NCBI GenBank assembly: GCA_020831525.1
Contig: JAFIGH010000020.1
Location: 1 to 60,842, forward strand
Source of the DNA: Opitutales bacterium
GTDB lineage: Bacteria > Verrucomicrobiota > Verrucomicrobiia > Opitutales > Oceanipulchritudinaceae
DNA: 60,842 nt
Reading direction: 5' to 3'
Numbering within the stretch: position 1 is the stretch's first letter; every line of letters begins with the position of its first letter. The notes beneath the pieces are model-generated. The model saw nothing but the letters and a program-made list of their open reading frames with translations. It ran no database searches and was not told the DNA's origin. Below, piece after piece: positions 26,932 through 37,019 of this stretch. Position numbers and translations under genes: made by a program.

Positions 26932-28587
26932 ATGAAGCCGGTTATCCTACTACTCCCGCTACTTTTCGCCCTTGTGGCGTCGTACGCCGCCGGACCCGCT
27001 GGTGTTCCGGTTGCGCAAGCCGGTGAACCCGGGATACCCGGTATACGCGGCATCGCGGGCGCGGGGTTTGATCCGCCGGGGCTGTTTCTCACGTGGGAGG
27101 AGGATCCCACGCGGTCGATGGTCATCGACTGGCACACGCACAACACCGCGGCAACCCCGGACCTTCAATACCGCCGCCGCGGCCACGGGGACTGGATCAC
27201 CGCCACAAAAACCAGCCTTGCCTTTCCGTTCACCGACCACTGGATCCACCGAGCCCGGCTCAGGGGACTGCGCCAAGGGACGGAGTACGAGTTTCGCTGG
27301 GGTTCGGGCAGCTCCGTCTATCGATTCCGGACGATGCCCGCGCACGCGACCGATTCGCCGGTGCGCGCCGTAATCGGAGGCGACACAATGCACCATCGCC
27401 ATTTGATGGACGCAATGAACCGGGTCGCCGCCGCGACGGAGCCGGACTTCATCGTTTGGGGCGGAGATCTCGCCTACGCCGACGGTCGTTCCGACCTCGC
27501 CTACCGTTGGATCAACTGGTTCGACTCCATAAAGAAGACCCTTATAACGCCGGACCGGCGGGTCATCCCGATAATCGTCGGTATCGGCAACCATGAAGTG
27601 CGCGGTGGATACGTTAGCGCACACGGGAGCTACCGCCAGGAGAACGATCTCCGCCTCGACATGGCCCCCTATTTCTACCGCCTCTTCGCTTTTCCCGGGC
27701 AGCCCGGATTCGGATACCTGGACTTCGGTGACTACCTGAGGCTGATCATACTCGATTCGGGCCACACGAACCCCGTGGAAGGCTTGCAGACGGAATGGCT
27801 CCGCGCGCGCTTGGGCGAACCGCGAAGTCCCCGGCATGTCGTCCCGGTCTATCACGTGCCGGCCTACCCTTCGGTCCGCACCTTTTCCTACCCGTTGTCC
27901 GAAGACGTCCGGCGCCACTGGGTTCCGCTCTTCGAAAACCACGGAGTACGGGTGGTCTTTGAGAACCACGACCACGCCTACAAACGCACCTTTCCGATCC
28001 GCCGGGGCATGGTTGATTTCGACGGGATCGTCTACCTCGGCGACGGATCGTGGGGCGTGGAGACACGGACGCCGAGCGCGCCGAGGCACCGTTGGTACCT
28101 CGTTGAGACGGCGGCTCTACACCATGGAATCATTGCCGATATCGACGAAAATGAAATAGAGATCACCGTGCTCGGAACAGACAATGCGGTAATCGATTCC
28201 TACGGTATCCCTCCGACGGATGACGACATCTACACGGCAGTAAACCAGATTTTCCCACGCGCGTACCCGGTCGGGGCGGGTTTCTGGTTCTCGGATTGGT
28301 TCGGACTCTTCAACATGAACCGCTTTCCGTGGATCCACCACGACGAGCATGGCTGGCTCTTCGTGCGCGGACGCGATGCGCAGGGAATCTGGTTCCACGA
28401 TCCCGGCAACGGCTACGGATGGTTTTGGACAAACTCACGCACCTATCCCAACCTCTTCCGCATGAGCCGCCGCGACTGGGTCCGCCTTGACCCCGAATCC
28501 GGACAAATGGTCCGCGGCCTGTGGTTCTTCGGTTTCAGCGACAACGTCGGTTGGCTGGCCAACCCACGTCCGGAACCGGAGTTCTAA
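26932..28587 (+). CDS. Secreted purple-acid-phosphatase-like metallophosphoesterase with C-terminal aromatic repeat
   Basis: A 551-residue exported protein. A signal peptide (MKPVILLLPLLFALVASYAA) precedes a fibronectin-like N-terminal domain and a metallophosphoesterase core with metal ligands in IGGDTMHH, WGGDLAYADG, GIGNHEV, VPVYHVPAY and ENHDHAYKR, the purple acid phosphatase order. The last 100 residues (from about 440) form a Trp/Tyr/Phe-rich module (FSDWFGLFNMNRFPWIHHDE and YGWFWTNSRTYPNLFRMS) that I recall as a recurrent C-terminal unit in Puniceicoccales surface proteins. It probably releases phosphate outside the cytoplasm, and the tail may anchor it to the cell surface. Confidence 0.85.
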   Translation: MKPVILLLPLLFALVASYAAGPAGVPVAQAGEPGIPGIRGIAGAGFDPPGLFLTWEEDPTRSMVIDWHTHNTAATPDLQYRRRGHGDWITATKTSLAFPFTDHWIHRARLRGLRQGTEYEFRWGSGSSVYRFRTMPAHATDSPVRAVIGGDTMHHRHLMDAMNRVAAATEPDFIVWGGDLAYADGRSDLAYRWINWFDSIKKTLITPDRRVIPIIVGIGNHEVRGGYVSAHGSYRQENDLRLDMAPYFYRLFAFPGQPGFGYLDFGDYLRLIILDSGHTNPVEGLQTEWLRARLGEPRSPRHVVPVYHVPAYPSVRTFSYPLSEDVRRHWVPLFENHGVRVVFENHDHAYKRTFPIRRGMVDFDGIVYLGDGSWGVETRTPSAPRHRWYLVETAALHHGIIADIDENEIEITVLGTDNAVIDSYGIPPTDDDIYTAVNQIFPRAYPVGAGFWFSDWFGLFNMNRFPWIHHDEHGWLFVRGRDAQGIWFHDPGNGYGWFWTNSRTYPNLFRMSRRDWVRLDPESGQMVRGLWFFGFSDNVGWLANPRPEPEF

Positions 28588-28614
28588 CTACCGCAGGCGA
28601 GCCGGGCCGGAAGT

Positions 28615-29763
28615 TCAGAAAACCCAAATCAACACGAGGGCGGCGGCAGTCCCTAACGCAAGGGCAGGGACGGACCACAAGTGGAATTCCCTCCACAGAC
28701 CCGGTTCACGGGCCAGACGCAGAGCGATGAGATTCGCGAGCGAACCGACGGCAAAACCGAATCCGCCGACGGTCGCACCCCACGCCAGTGCCCGCCAGTC
28801 GTCCGTAAACTCCGCGAGAAAGAGTGTGGCGGGCACGTTGGAAATCCCCTGCGAGAGCAGGGCAGCCGCCCCGAAGACGCCGCCGGGCCACGTGTCCACA
28901 CCGGCAAAGAGGGTCGCCACACACCCGAATCCGGCGACGATCCCAAGGTTGAGGAACATAAGAACGAACACCGCGAGGAGAAACCAGTCGGTGCCGGCGA
29001 CGACCCGGCGGTCGATGCAAAGATAGAGTGCCACCAGCGCGAGCGCCGTCGTCACGGGCCAGCCTTTGTCGGCGAGGACAATAAAAACCGGATACAGCGG
29101 AAGCGTCGCCATGAGCAGGCGCGGGCGCGAACGCACCTCTCCCGCAGGCGGCCGCACGGCAATCGCGCGCCTCGGAAATCCGATAGGCACGGCAATCAGG
29201 AGCAACACTGTGAGCGCGACCGCCAACGGGGCCATCATCATGGTAAACTCAAGAAATCCCATACCCGACACCTGCCAGAGAAAGAGATTCTGCGGATTGC
29301 CGATCGGACTGACGGCCGAACCCGCGTTGACCGCCAATGCTTGAAAGACGACGAGTCGCCCGAGCGGAATGTCCGCCGCCACCCGCATGCCGACGGTGAG
29401 CGGGACAACAATAAAGAGCGCCACGTCGTTCGTCACAAAAGCAGACAGGACGGCGGCGAAAGCGACGAGACACAGCGCAAGCGTACGCTCTCCCGTGATT
29501 TTCGACAACAGCGCGCGACCGAGGCGCTCGAGGTATCCGCTGTCCTCCAGCGCGCGGCTCAGCAGCATGAGCCCGGCGAGGGCACCGATGGTATTCCAGT
29601 CGACCAGCGCAGGCAGGTTCGACCACTCCCCCGGGCGCAGGGCAAGCAGGATGACGAAGGCGGCAGCGAGGACCAGCAACAAACGCTCACGCGCAAACCG
29701 CGCGCAAACCGCGCGGGCGGTCCGGGCGAACAGAATCGTCAATCCGCCCATGGCCTCCCCCAT
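28615..29763 (-). CDS. SLC13/ArsB-type anion permease (YbiR-like)
   Basis: A 382-residue membrane protein with about eleven helices and the ion-transporter-superfamily hairpins SAFVTNDVALFIVVPLTVG and AVNAGSAVSPIGNPQNLFLW; the latter matches the SPIGNPQN signature of ArsB/YbiR/CitM proteins. The second repeat has SQGISNVPATLFLAEF. It likely exchanges an anion or Na+/H+; arsenite is possible but there is no arsenic gene nearby. The gene begins 3 bases after the yhbY stop, pointing to an operon with yhbY and carB. Confidence 0.8.
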   Translation of the reverse strand: MGEAMGGLTILFARTARAVCARFARERLLLVLAAAFVILLALRPGEWSNLPALVDWNTIGALAGLMLLSRALEDSGYLERLGRALLSKITGERTLALCLVAFAAVLSAFVTNDVALFIVVPLTVGMRVAADIPLGRLVVFQALAVNAGSAVSPIGNPQNLFLWQVSGMGFLEFTMMMAPLAVALTVLLLIAVPIGFPRRAIAVRPPAGEVRSRPRLLMATLPLYPVFIVLADKGWPVTTALALVALYLCIDRRVVAGTDWFLLAVFVLMFLNLGIVAGFGCVATLFAGVDTWPGGVFGAAALLSQGISNVPATLFLAEFTDDWRALAWGATVGGFGFAVGSLANLIALRLAREPGLWREFHLWSVPALALGTAAALVLIWVF

Positions 29764-29766
29764 TCC

Positions 29767-30069
29767 TCAGCGCAAGAGAGAGGGTAGCTCCGGATTGCGC
29801 CGGTAGAGCAGCCCCGTCTTTCCCGTGCGCCCGACGACCTCCGCGCCGAGGCGGTCGGCGAGTCCGTCAAGCATGCGCGCACGCTCCGCGCGGTCGTCGA
29901 TGAGCAGACGCACCTTTACGAGCTGCTCCCGTTTGAGGAGGTTGTCTACATTGGATACAAAGCCGTCGGCGAGACCGCCCTTGCCGAGCGTGGCGCCGTC
30001 GCCGCGGCGCATGGCGAGGCCGCGCAACTTCGACCGGTCGGCGCCCTTCAATACGGGAGTGTCTTCCAT
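29767..30069 (-). CDS. YhbY/CRM-domain RNA-binding protein
   Basis: A 100-residue protein with one CRM domain. The pattern SKLRGLAMRRGDGATLGKGG, FVSNVDNLLKREQLVKVRLL and a closing strand GKTGLLYRR is the bacterial YhbY layout; the usual GxxG loop is GKGG. YhbY homologues bind pre-50S ribosomal particles. It sits 6 bases after carB and 3 bases before the permease, all on the minus strand. Confidence 0.85.
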   Translation of the reverse strand: MEDTPVLKGADRSKLRGLAMRRGDGATLGKGGLADGFVSNVDNLLKREQLVKVRLLIDDRAERARMLDGLADRLGAEVVGRTGKTGLLYRRNPELPSLLR

Positions 30070-30075
30070 GGAACG

Positions 30076-33000
30076 TCAGGCTTTGCCCTTGAGGCGCTTG
30101 TGGTAGTGCTGGATGGGACGGACATTAAGCTTGTGCTGCCGCAGGGAGCGGAGGGCAAGCGCGGTCGTGCGCGCCCCGCTGAGCGTCGTCATGATGGGAA
30201 TACCGTGCTTCATGGCCTCCGCGCGGATCGTATTTTCGTTCAGGCGGGGAATCATACCGCTGGGCGTATTGACAATCATGTGCACGTCGCCGTTTTTGAT
30301 GAGGTCGACGACGTTGGGACGGCCTTCATTGATCTTGTGCACGTGCTTCGCGGGAACGTGGTTGGCCTTCAAGATTTCGAGCGTGCCCGACGTCGAAATG
30401 ATCGTGAAACCGAGTGCGACGAATCGCCGCGCGATATCGACGGCACACGCCTTGTCGGCGTCCTTCACGGAAAGGAAAATCGAACCGCTTTCGGGCAGCG
30501 ACGGCCCGACCGCCATCTGCGTCTTGGCAAAGGCGATGCCGAGGTCGTCGTCAATGCCCATAACCTCACCGGTCGAGCGCATCTCGGGGCTGAGCGTGAT
30601 GGGCGAACCGGGAAAGCGCACAAACGGGAAGACCGACTCCTTGACCGACCAATAGTCGGGGACGATCTCGCGCGTGAAGCCAAGATCCTTTAGGGTCGAC
30701 CCGGCCATCACCTGCGCGGCGAGCTTGGCGAGAGGCACGCCGATAGCCTTGGAGACAAACGGCACCGTGCGGCTGGCGCGCGGATTGACCTCGAGGATAT
30801 AGAGGTCGCTGTCCTTCACCGCATACTGGATGTTCATGAGACCGACGACCTTCAACTCCCGGGCGAGCGCATATGTGGCCTCGCGCACGTCATTGAGGAG
30901 CTTGCGGCCGAGGGTGTGCGGGGGCATGACCATGGCGGCGTCGCCCGAGTGGACACCCGCGAACTCGATGTGTTCGAGCATACCGCCGATAACCGTGGTC
31001 TCGCCGTCGGAGACGGCGTCGACATCCAGTTCGATGGCGTCTTCGAGGAACTTGTCGAGAAGGACCGGCTTTCCGGGCGCGACATCAAAAGCCTCGCGCA
31101 CGACGCGCTTCATCTCCTCCTCGCTGTAGAGGATGAACATGCCTCGTCCGCCGAGGACAAAACTCGGGCGCAGGAGAATCGGAAAACCAATACGCTTGGC
31201 CTCTTCCATAGCCTCCTCGACCGTGCGGGCGATGCTGTTGACCGGCTGTTTGAGTCCGATCTTGTCGAGAATGTCCTTGAAGAGGCGGCGGTCCTCCGCC
31301 GTATCGATCATCTCGGGAGAAGTGCCTATAATGTTGACGCCCGCCTCCTTGAGCTGCGTGGCGAGGTTGAGGGGCGTCTGCCCGCCGAACTGCACGATGG
31401 CACCCTCGCAGCCTTCCTGTCGGTAGATTTCAAGGACGTCTTCGAGCGTGAGCGGCTCGAAGTAGAGCCGGTCGGAGGTATCGTAGTCGGTCGACACCGT
31501 CTCGGGGTTGCTGTTGACCATGACCGTCTCGAAGCCGGCCTCGCGCAGGGCGAAACTCGCGTGCACGCAGCAGTAGTCAAACTCGATGCCTTGGCCGATG
31601 CGGTTGGGACCGCCGCCGAGAATCATAATCTTGCGCCTGTCACCGGGGCGGACCTCGTTTTCGTCACCGTATGTGGAATAATAATACGGCGTAAAGGCCT
31701 CGAACTCCGCCGCGCAGGTGTCGACGAGCCGGTAGACCGTCTCGATCTTGTGCTCACGCCGCAAGTCGCGCACGACCTCCTGGGAGAGCTTCGTAACGTT
31801 AGCGATCTGGACATCGGTGTAACCCGCCTCTTTGGCGCGGCGAAGAAGCCCACCGTCGAGCGAGGTGCCGACGGCTTCGAGGCGGCGCTCCATCTCGACA
31901 AGCTGGTGCAATTGCACGAGGAACCACCGGTCGATCTGTGTAAGCGTGAAGACCTCATCGACGGACATTCCCGCGCGGAAAGCGTAGCGGATGAAGTACG
32001 GACGCATGCAGGTCGGGCGGGAAAGGCCGACCTTGATTTCGTCGACAAGGGTGATTTCGTCGCCGCCCCACTTGCCGCCGCCCCCGAAACCGAGTGATCC
32101 GACTTCGAGCGAACGGAGCGCCTTTTGGAAGGATTCTTTGAAGGTCCGGCCGATGGCCATGGCCTCGCCCACCGACTTCATCGAGGAAGTGAGGGTGTCG
32201 TCGGTGTTGGGAAACTTCTCAAAGGTAAAGCGCGGAATTTTGACGACCACATAGTCGATGGACGGCTCGAAACTCGCCGGGGTCTCGCGCGTGATGTCGT
32301 TCTGCAGTTCGTCGAGGGTGTAGCCGACGGCGAGCTTGGCGGCGATCTTCGCGATGGGAAACCCCGTCGCCTTGGAGGCCAGCGCGGAGGAGCGGCTCAC
32401 ACGCGGATTCATCTCGATGACGACCAGGCGCCCGTTCTCCGGGTTGACGGAAAACTGGATGTTCGAGCCCCCTGTCTCCACCCCGACCTCGCGGATGCAG
32501 GCGAACGAAGCGTCGCGCATGAGCTGGTATTCCTTGTCCGTGAGCGTCATGGCGGGTGCCACCGTGATGGAGTCGCCGGTGTGAACGCCCATGGGGTCGA
32601 AATTCTCGATGGAGCAAATGACGACGCACTGGTCCTTGCAGTCGCGCATGACCTCCATCTCGTACTCTTTCCATCCGAGGAGGCACTCCTCGATCATGAC
32701 CTCGTGCACCGGACTGGCGTCGAGCCCGCGCTGGATCAGTTCTTCGAAATCCTCCTTGTTGTAAGCCACGCCGCCGCCGGTACCGCCAAGAGTGAAGCTC
32801 GGGCGGCTGATGACGGGGAAGCTGCCGATCTCTTCGATGGCCTCGCGCGCCTCCTCCATGGAGCCGACCACCGAACTGCGGGCGACATCGAGCCCTATCT
32901 TCTGCATGGCCTCCTTGAAAAGCTCGCGATCCTCCCCTTTCTGGATGGCGTCGTACTTCGCTCCGATCATCTCGACGCCGTGCTTCTCGAGGATGCCCTC

Positions 33001-33312
33001 TTCGTAGAGCTTGCAGGCGAGGTTGAGGGCGGTCTGCCCGCCGAGGGTGGGCAAAAGGGCGTCGGGCTTCTCGCGCTCGATGATCCGCTCGATGACGGGA
33101 ATCGTAAGCGGCTCGATGTAGGTCACATCGGAAAAATCCGGGTCCGTCATGATCGTCGCCGGATTGCTGTTTACGAGCACGACGCGGTAGCCTTCCTCCC
33201 GCAGAGCTTTACAAGCTTGTGTCCCGCTATAGTCGAACTCACACGCCTGTCCGATGACAATCGGGCCCGAGCCAATAATCAGAATCGTTTCAATGTCCGT
33301 TCGTTTGGGCAT
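30076..33312 (-). CDS. carB: Carbamoyl-phosphate synthase large subunit
   Basis: A 1,078-residue enzyme that makes carbamoyl phosphate from bicarbonate, ammonia and two ATP for pyrimidine and arginine synthesis. Both ATP-grasp halves are complete: [20 protein letters not shown] and [20 protein letters not shown] open each half, followed by [12 protein letters not shown] and [12 protein letters not shown]. The C-terminal MGS-like allosteric domain (about 935-1078; [13 protein letters not shown]) is present. The ATG at 33312 gives the standard length. No carA is in the window, so the small subunit is encoded elsewhere. It appears to lead a carB-yhbY-permease transcript. Confidence 0.97.
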   Translation of the reverse strand: MPKRTDIETILIIGSGPIVIGQACEFDYSGTQACKALREEGYRVVLVNSNPATIMTDPDFSDVTYIEPLTIPVIERIIEREKPDALLPTLGGQTALNLACKLYEEGILEKHGVEMIGAKYDAIQKGEDRELFKEAMQKIGLDVARSSVVGSMEEAREAIEEIGSFPVISRPSFTLGGTGGGVAYNKEDFEELIQRGLDASPVHEVMIEECLLGWKEYEMEVMRDCKDQCVVICSIENFDPMGVHTGDSITVAPAMTLTDKEYQLMRDASFACIREVGVETGGSNIQFSVNPENGRLVVIEMNPRVSRSSALASKATGFPIAKIAAKLAVGYTLDELQNDITRETPASFEPSIDYVVVKIPRFTFEKFPNTDDTLTSSMKSVGEAMAIGRTFKESFQKALRSLEVGSLGFGGGGKWGGDEITLVDEIKVGLSRPTCMRPYFIRYAFRAGMSVDEVFTLTQIDRWFLVQLHQLVEMERRLEAVGTSLDGGLLRRAKEAGYTDVQIANVTKLSQEVVRDLRREHKIETVYRLVDTCAAEFEAFTPYYYSTYGDENEVRPGDRRKIMILGGGPNRIGQGIEFDYCCVHASFALREAGFETVMVNSNPETVSTDYDTSDRLYFEPLTLEDVLEIYRQEGCEGAIVQFGGQTPLNLATQLKEAGVNIIGTSPEMIDTAEDRRLFKDILDKIGLKQPVNSIARTVEEAMEEAKRIGFPILLRPSFVLGGRGMFILYSEEEMKRVVREAFDVAPGKPVLLDKFLEDAIELDVDAVSDGETTVIGGMLEHIEFAGVHSGDAAMVMPPHTLGRKLLNDVREATYALARELKVVGLMNIQYAVKDSDLYILEVNPRASRTVPFVSKAIGVPLAKLAAQVMAGSTLKDLGFTREIVPDYWSVKESVFPFVRFPGSPITLSPEMRSTGEVMGIDDDLGIAFAKTQMAVGPSLPESGSIFLSVKDADKACAVDIARRFVALGFTIISTSGTLEILKANHVPAKHVHKINEGRPNVVDLIKNGDVHMIVNTPSGMIPRLNENTIRAEAMKHGIPIMTTLSGARTTALALRSLRQHKLNVRPIQHYHKRLKGKA

Positions 33313-33470
33313 TGAAGGGAGGAATAAGCGTCCCGCTTTCGCCTCAAGCAAGGTATTTTTCGCATTGTTCCGATTCCGGCGGCCGACGGACCGGCGATCG
33401 ACGGTCGACGGGCCGAGCGTACAGTTGCAAAAATAACACCTGTGCGCGTGCGGAATCGATCGATCGTCCT

Positions 33471-34214
33471 ATGCTGCTTCGTAGACGCATGGATAGCCGC
33501 ACAGAAAACGGACCGCTTCTTGAGGCGGAGGACCTCTCCAAGAGCTACGCGGATGTCCCCATCCTCGACAGGGTGACCCTGCGCGTGGACCGGGGCGAAC
33601 GCGTCGCGCTCATGGGGCCGTCGGGCTCGGGCAAGACCACGTTTCTCAATCTTGCTGGCGGCATCGACACGCCCGACAGCGGTTCGCTGCGCTTTGAGGG
33701 GCGCGAACTGAGCGAAATGACCTCCGACGAGCGCGCCGGACTCCGCCGCACCGCCGTCGGCACCGTGTTCCAGTTTTTCCATTTGCTCCCGACAATGACG
33801 GCGGCGGAAAACGTGGAGGTTCCGTTGCGCCTCCTCGGCGTTCCCCGCGCCGAACGCCGCCGCCGCGTAAGCGAACTTCTCGACGAAACCGGCGTCGCCC
33901 GCCGCGCCGATGCCCTTCCCTCCGAAATGAGCGGCGGGGAAATGCAGCGGGTGGCCATCGCCCGTGCTCTCGCGCCGGCACCGCGCCTGCTCCTCGCCGA
34001 CGAACCGACCGGCAACCTCGACTCGGTGACCGGCGAGCGCATCCTCGATCTCATCGAATCCGTCTGCCGCCGCCACAACACCGCCCTGCTCATGGTCACG
34101 CACAATCCCGACGCCACCCGCGTCTGCCACCGCGTTCTCCAAATGCGCGACGGGCGCATCACCGGCGCAAGTGAAAGCGCCACCCCGGAGCGAGACGCGG
34201 AGGACCGCCCATGA
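33471..34214 (+). CDS. ABC exporter ATPase, MacB/LolD type
   Basis: A 247-residue ATP-binding subunit. Walker A GPSGSGKTTFLNLAGGID, Q-loop FQFFHLLPTM, signature MSGGEMQRVAIARAL, Walker B LLLADEPTGNLDS and switch histidine VTHNP are all canonical and match the LolD/MacB/FtsE branch, which powers mechanotransmission rather than solute transport. Starts at 33471 or 33489 are equally possible. Its stop overlaps the start of the large permease (ATGA), so they form a two-component system, probably for lipoprotein, peptide or lipid release from the inner membrane. Confidence 0.9.
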   Translation: MLLRRRMDSRTENGPLLEAEDLSKSYADVPILDRVTLRVDRGERVALMGPSGSGKTTFLNLAGGIDTPDSGSLRFEGRELSEMTSDERAGLRRTAVGTVFQFFHLLPTMTAAENVEVPLRLLGVPRAERRRRVSELLDETGVARRADALPSEMSGGEMQRVAIARALAPAPRLLLADEPTGNLDSVTGERILDLIESVCRRHNTALLMVTHNPDATRVCHRVLQMRDGRITGASESATPERDAEDRP

Positions 34215-36874
34215 ACGGGCCGTCGGGCGCCCTCCCCTTCCTGCTCGCGCGGACGACGCTGCGCCACTGGCGCCGCTCACCGTGGCAAACCACCGCCTAC
34301 ATCGCCATCCTCGCGCTCGGCGTCGCCGCCTTTCTCTCCATCCGCATCGCCAACCGCGAGGCGACGGCAAGCTTCAGCGGGTTCACCGTAGCGGCCACCG
34401 GCGGCACCGACTGGACCCTCCGCCCCATGGCCGGACGCTTCGACGAATCCGTGCTCTTCGAGGTGCGCGGCCTCCTCGACGAAATCGACGTGCATATCCT
34501 GCCCGTGCTGGAGGCGACTGTCACACCGGTCCGCGGCACCGACACCGGAGTCCGGGGACAGGAATATCCCCTCTCCAGCGGGCCCCGGCGGAGCACGGAC
34601 GACATCCTCCCTGTGCGTGCGCTGCGCATCCTCGGTCTCGACCTGCTGGGGTTGGGCAACCTCTTTCCCGACGACCGGGGGCGGCGCGTCCTCTCGGCGG
34701 CGGCGGACGCCGTCGGCGTCGACGATATCTGGGAACTCCTGCGCGATCCCCGCGCGGTGTATGTGAGCCCCGCCCTCGCGCGGCAGGCGGAGCTCGGCGT
34801 GGGCGACGCGCTGCCCGTCCTCATCGACGACCATAGAGTGACGCTGCGCGTGCGCGGCGTCCTGCCCGTCCTGCCGGGGTCCGGACCGCCCCCGCCCGGC
34901 CTGGCCGTGATGGATATCGCGGCCCTGCAGGCACTCCTCGGTGCCGAACGGCGCGTGGGAAGGATCGAGTTCATCGTGCCGGACGGCCCGATGCGAGAAA
35001 CCGGTCTCGCGGCCCTGCGGGCGCGACTCACCGGAGGCGAAGGCACACGCTGGCTCAGCCAACCGCCCGAGGACGAGGCGGAAACCGCCGCCCGCATGAC
35101 AGCCGCTTTCCGGCTCAACCTCGCCGTCCTCGGGCTCATCGCCCTGCTCGTCGGGCTCTACCTCATCGCCCAGGGGATGGACGCCGCCGTTGTCCGCCGC
35201 CGCCATGAAATCGCCATCCTCCGGTCCCTCGGATTGACGGAGGGAGGTGTCGCACGGCTCTGGCTGGGCGAGTTGCTGCTGCTCGGCCTCCTCGCCGGAT
35301 CCTTCGGATCGTTCCTCGGCTACGCTCTTGCCCATGCCGCCGTCGGCGCGATGGGCGAGACGGTGTCGGCGCTCTACCGCGTCTCCGATCCCGGGCGGCC
35401 CCGCTTTTCCGGCACCGACCTCGCACTTGGCATGGCACTCGGCCTCGGCGGGAGCCTGATCGGCGGATGGCTGCCTGTGCGCGATGCCGCGCGCACGCCC
35501 CCGGCGCAAGTGCTCGCACGCGGCAACTTCAGCCCCGGCTTCGGGTTCTTCCGCCGCCACGGCCTCGGATGGGGTGCGGTCGCCCTCGGAGCCGTCCTCG
35601 CATTTCTCCCGCCTGTGACGCTCGACGGCGGGGCACGCTTCCCGCTGGCAGGCTATACTGCCGCCTTTCTCTGGCTCATCGGCGGTACCATTCTTGCCGC
35701 CGGGCTCCTCGCTCCCGGCGCCCGCGCCCTCTCCCCGCTGCCCGTCGGCAGCGCCCCTTGGGCCGTCGCGCTCTCCCGCCTGCGGCGGCCCGGCAGCCGC
35801 CACCGGCTCGCCGTCGCCGGACTCTATATCGCCGTCGGCATGGCCGCCGCGATGAACATCCTCGTCGGCAGCTTCGAGCACACGATGGAGCGTTGGATTG
35901 AAACGCGCTTCCGGGCCGATGTCTACGTGAGCCCCCTCGGCCGCGCCGGGGCCGACGCCGGCGGCGTCCTGCGCGAAGACACATGGCGCGCCATCGCCGC
36001 GATGCCCGAAGTCAAGGCCCATGATCCCTTCCGCACCGAACGGATCAGGCTCGACGGCATCGACACCTTCCTCTCCGGCAGCGACTTCGCCCTCCTCGGC
36101 ACGCGCCAGCGCCTGCTCTGGATCGCCGGTCCCCTGCCCGAAGAACGCATCCCGACCGGTGCCGACGCCCCCGCCATTGCTTCGGAGAGTTTTGTCCGGC
36201 GCTTCGGCGCCGCCGTCGGCGACACCGTCACCGTCCCGACGCCGTCGGGACCGCGGCGGCTTTTCATTCAGGGCGTGCAGGCCGACTTCGGCAACGAACG
36301 CGGTTCGCTCCTCATTGACTTCGAACGGTTCGCGGAGTGGTGGGGCGATTCCGGTCTTACCAACCTCACCCTCTTCCTTCGCGAAGGTACCGACGCGGGC
36401 GCCTTCGCGCGCCGCATCGAAGAAACCTACCCGGTTCTCAACGCACGCGACAACGCCAGCCTGCGCGCCGCCATCCTCACCGTTTTCCGGCAGACCTTCG
36501 CCACCACCCATGCCCTGCGCATCATCGCCGTGGTCGTCGCCCTCGCCGGTCTCGTTCTTGCCCTCGCCACACTTCTGCGCGAGGATGCCCGCGGACTCGC
36601 CACCCTCCGCGCGCTTGGTTTCACCCGCCGCGAAATCGCCCGCTGTACCCTCTTCGAAGGGCTCGGCATCACCCTTGCCGGTCTTCTCGGCGGGTTGCTT
36701 CTCAGCGGCGCGCTCGGAGCCCTTCTCGTCTACGTCATCAACCGCCAGTCCTTTGGCTGGACCCTCCTCTTCCGCATCCCGGCCGGCGACCTCTTTCAAC
36801 TCGCGCTCGCCCTCACCGCCACCGCCGCCCTCGCCGCCTACCTCACAGGCCTCCGCGCGGCGGGCGGACGATAA
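34211..36874 (+). CDS. FtsX/MacB-family ABC permease, duplicated
   Basis: An 887-residue permease with two FtsX-type units. An N-terminal membrane helix and a large extracytoplasmic domain (about 40-290) lead to a first set of membrane helices (about 300-460). A second set begins near 490, with another periplasmic region (about 560-740) and three terminal helices, within which EDARGLATLRALGFTRREIA is the FtsX coupling signature; RHEIAILRSLGLTEGG is its counterpart in the first unit. This double arrangement resembles the SalY/YbbP-type permeases. The substrate is unknown. Confidence 0.85.
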   Translation: MNGPSGALPFLLARTTLRHWRRSPWQTTAYIAILALGVAAFLSIRIANREATASFSGFTVAATGGTDWTLRPMAGRFDESVLFEVRGLLDEIDVHILPVLEATVTPVRGTDTGVRGQEYPLSSGPRRSTDDILPVRALRILGLDLLGLGNLFPDDRGRRVLSAAADAVGVDDIWELLRDPRAVYVSPALARQAELGVGDALPVLIDDHRVTLRVRGVLPVLPGSGPPPPGLAVMDIAALQALLGAERRVGRIEFIVPDGPMRETGLAALRARLTGGEGTRWLSQPPEDEAETAARMTAAFRLNLAVLGLIALLVGLYLIAQGMDAAVVRRRHEIAILRSLGLTEGGVARLWLGELLLLGLLAGSFGSFLGYALAHAAVGAMGETVSALYRVSDPGRPRFSGTDLALGMALGLGGSLIGGWLPVRDAARTPPAQVLARGNFSPGFGFFRRHGLGWGAVALGAVLAFLPPVTLDGGARFPLAGYTAAFLWLIGGTILAAGLLAPGARALSPLPVGSAPWAVALSRLRRPGSRHRLAVAGLYIAVGMAAAMNILVGSFEHTMERWIETRFRADVYVSPLGRAGADAGGVLREDTWRAIAAMPEVKAHDPFRTERIRLDGIDTFLSGSDFALLGTRQRLLWIAGPLPEERIPTGADAPAIASESFVRRFGAAVGDTVTVPTPSGPRRLFIQGVQADFGNERGSLLIDFERFAEWWGDSGLTNLTLFLREGTDAGAFARRIEETYPVLNARDNASLRAAILTVFRQTFATTHALRIIAVVVALAGLVLALATLLREDARGLATLRALGFTRREIARCTLFEGLGITLAGLLGGLLLSGALGALLVYVINRQSFGWTLLFRIPAGDLFQLALALTATAALAAYLTGLRAAGGR

Positions 36875-36999
36875 CGGTGCCGACCGGCCGGCGACATTCT
36901 ACCCCGATCAACCGCTTGCCCTCGGCGGCGCTTTCTCACAAGATTGATGCCATGCAAACGCGGCGCATGGAAAAATCTTGACCCGCCTTTGGCGCAGAA

Positions 37000-37019
37000 C
37001 ATACCAACCAGTCTGTATG
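37000..37019. promoter_or_regulatory. TetR-type operator overlapping the regulator's start codon
   Basis: CATACCAACCAGTCTGTATG is an imperfect palindrome (7 of 10 half-site positions match) whose right end includes the ATG of the TetR gene. Its length and the ACCAACCAGT core look like sites bound by TetR-family repressors. Autoregulation at the translation start is inferred. Confidence 0.5.

Noticed and set aside
34277-36799. 840-codon open frame antisense to the FtsX-type permease
   Set aside because: It is compositional: at this GC content stop codons are rare on the opposite strand. It shows no domain, and the FtsX gene on the + strand has clear motifs.
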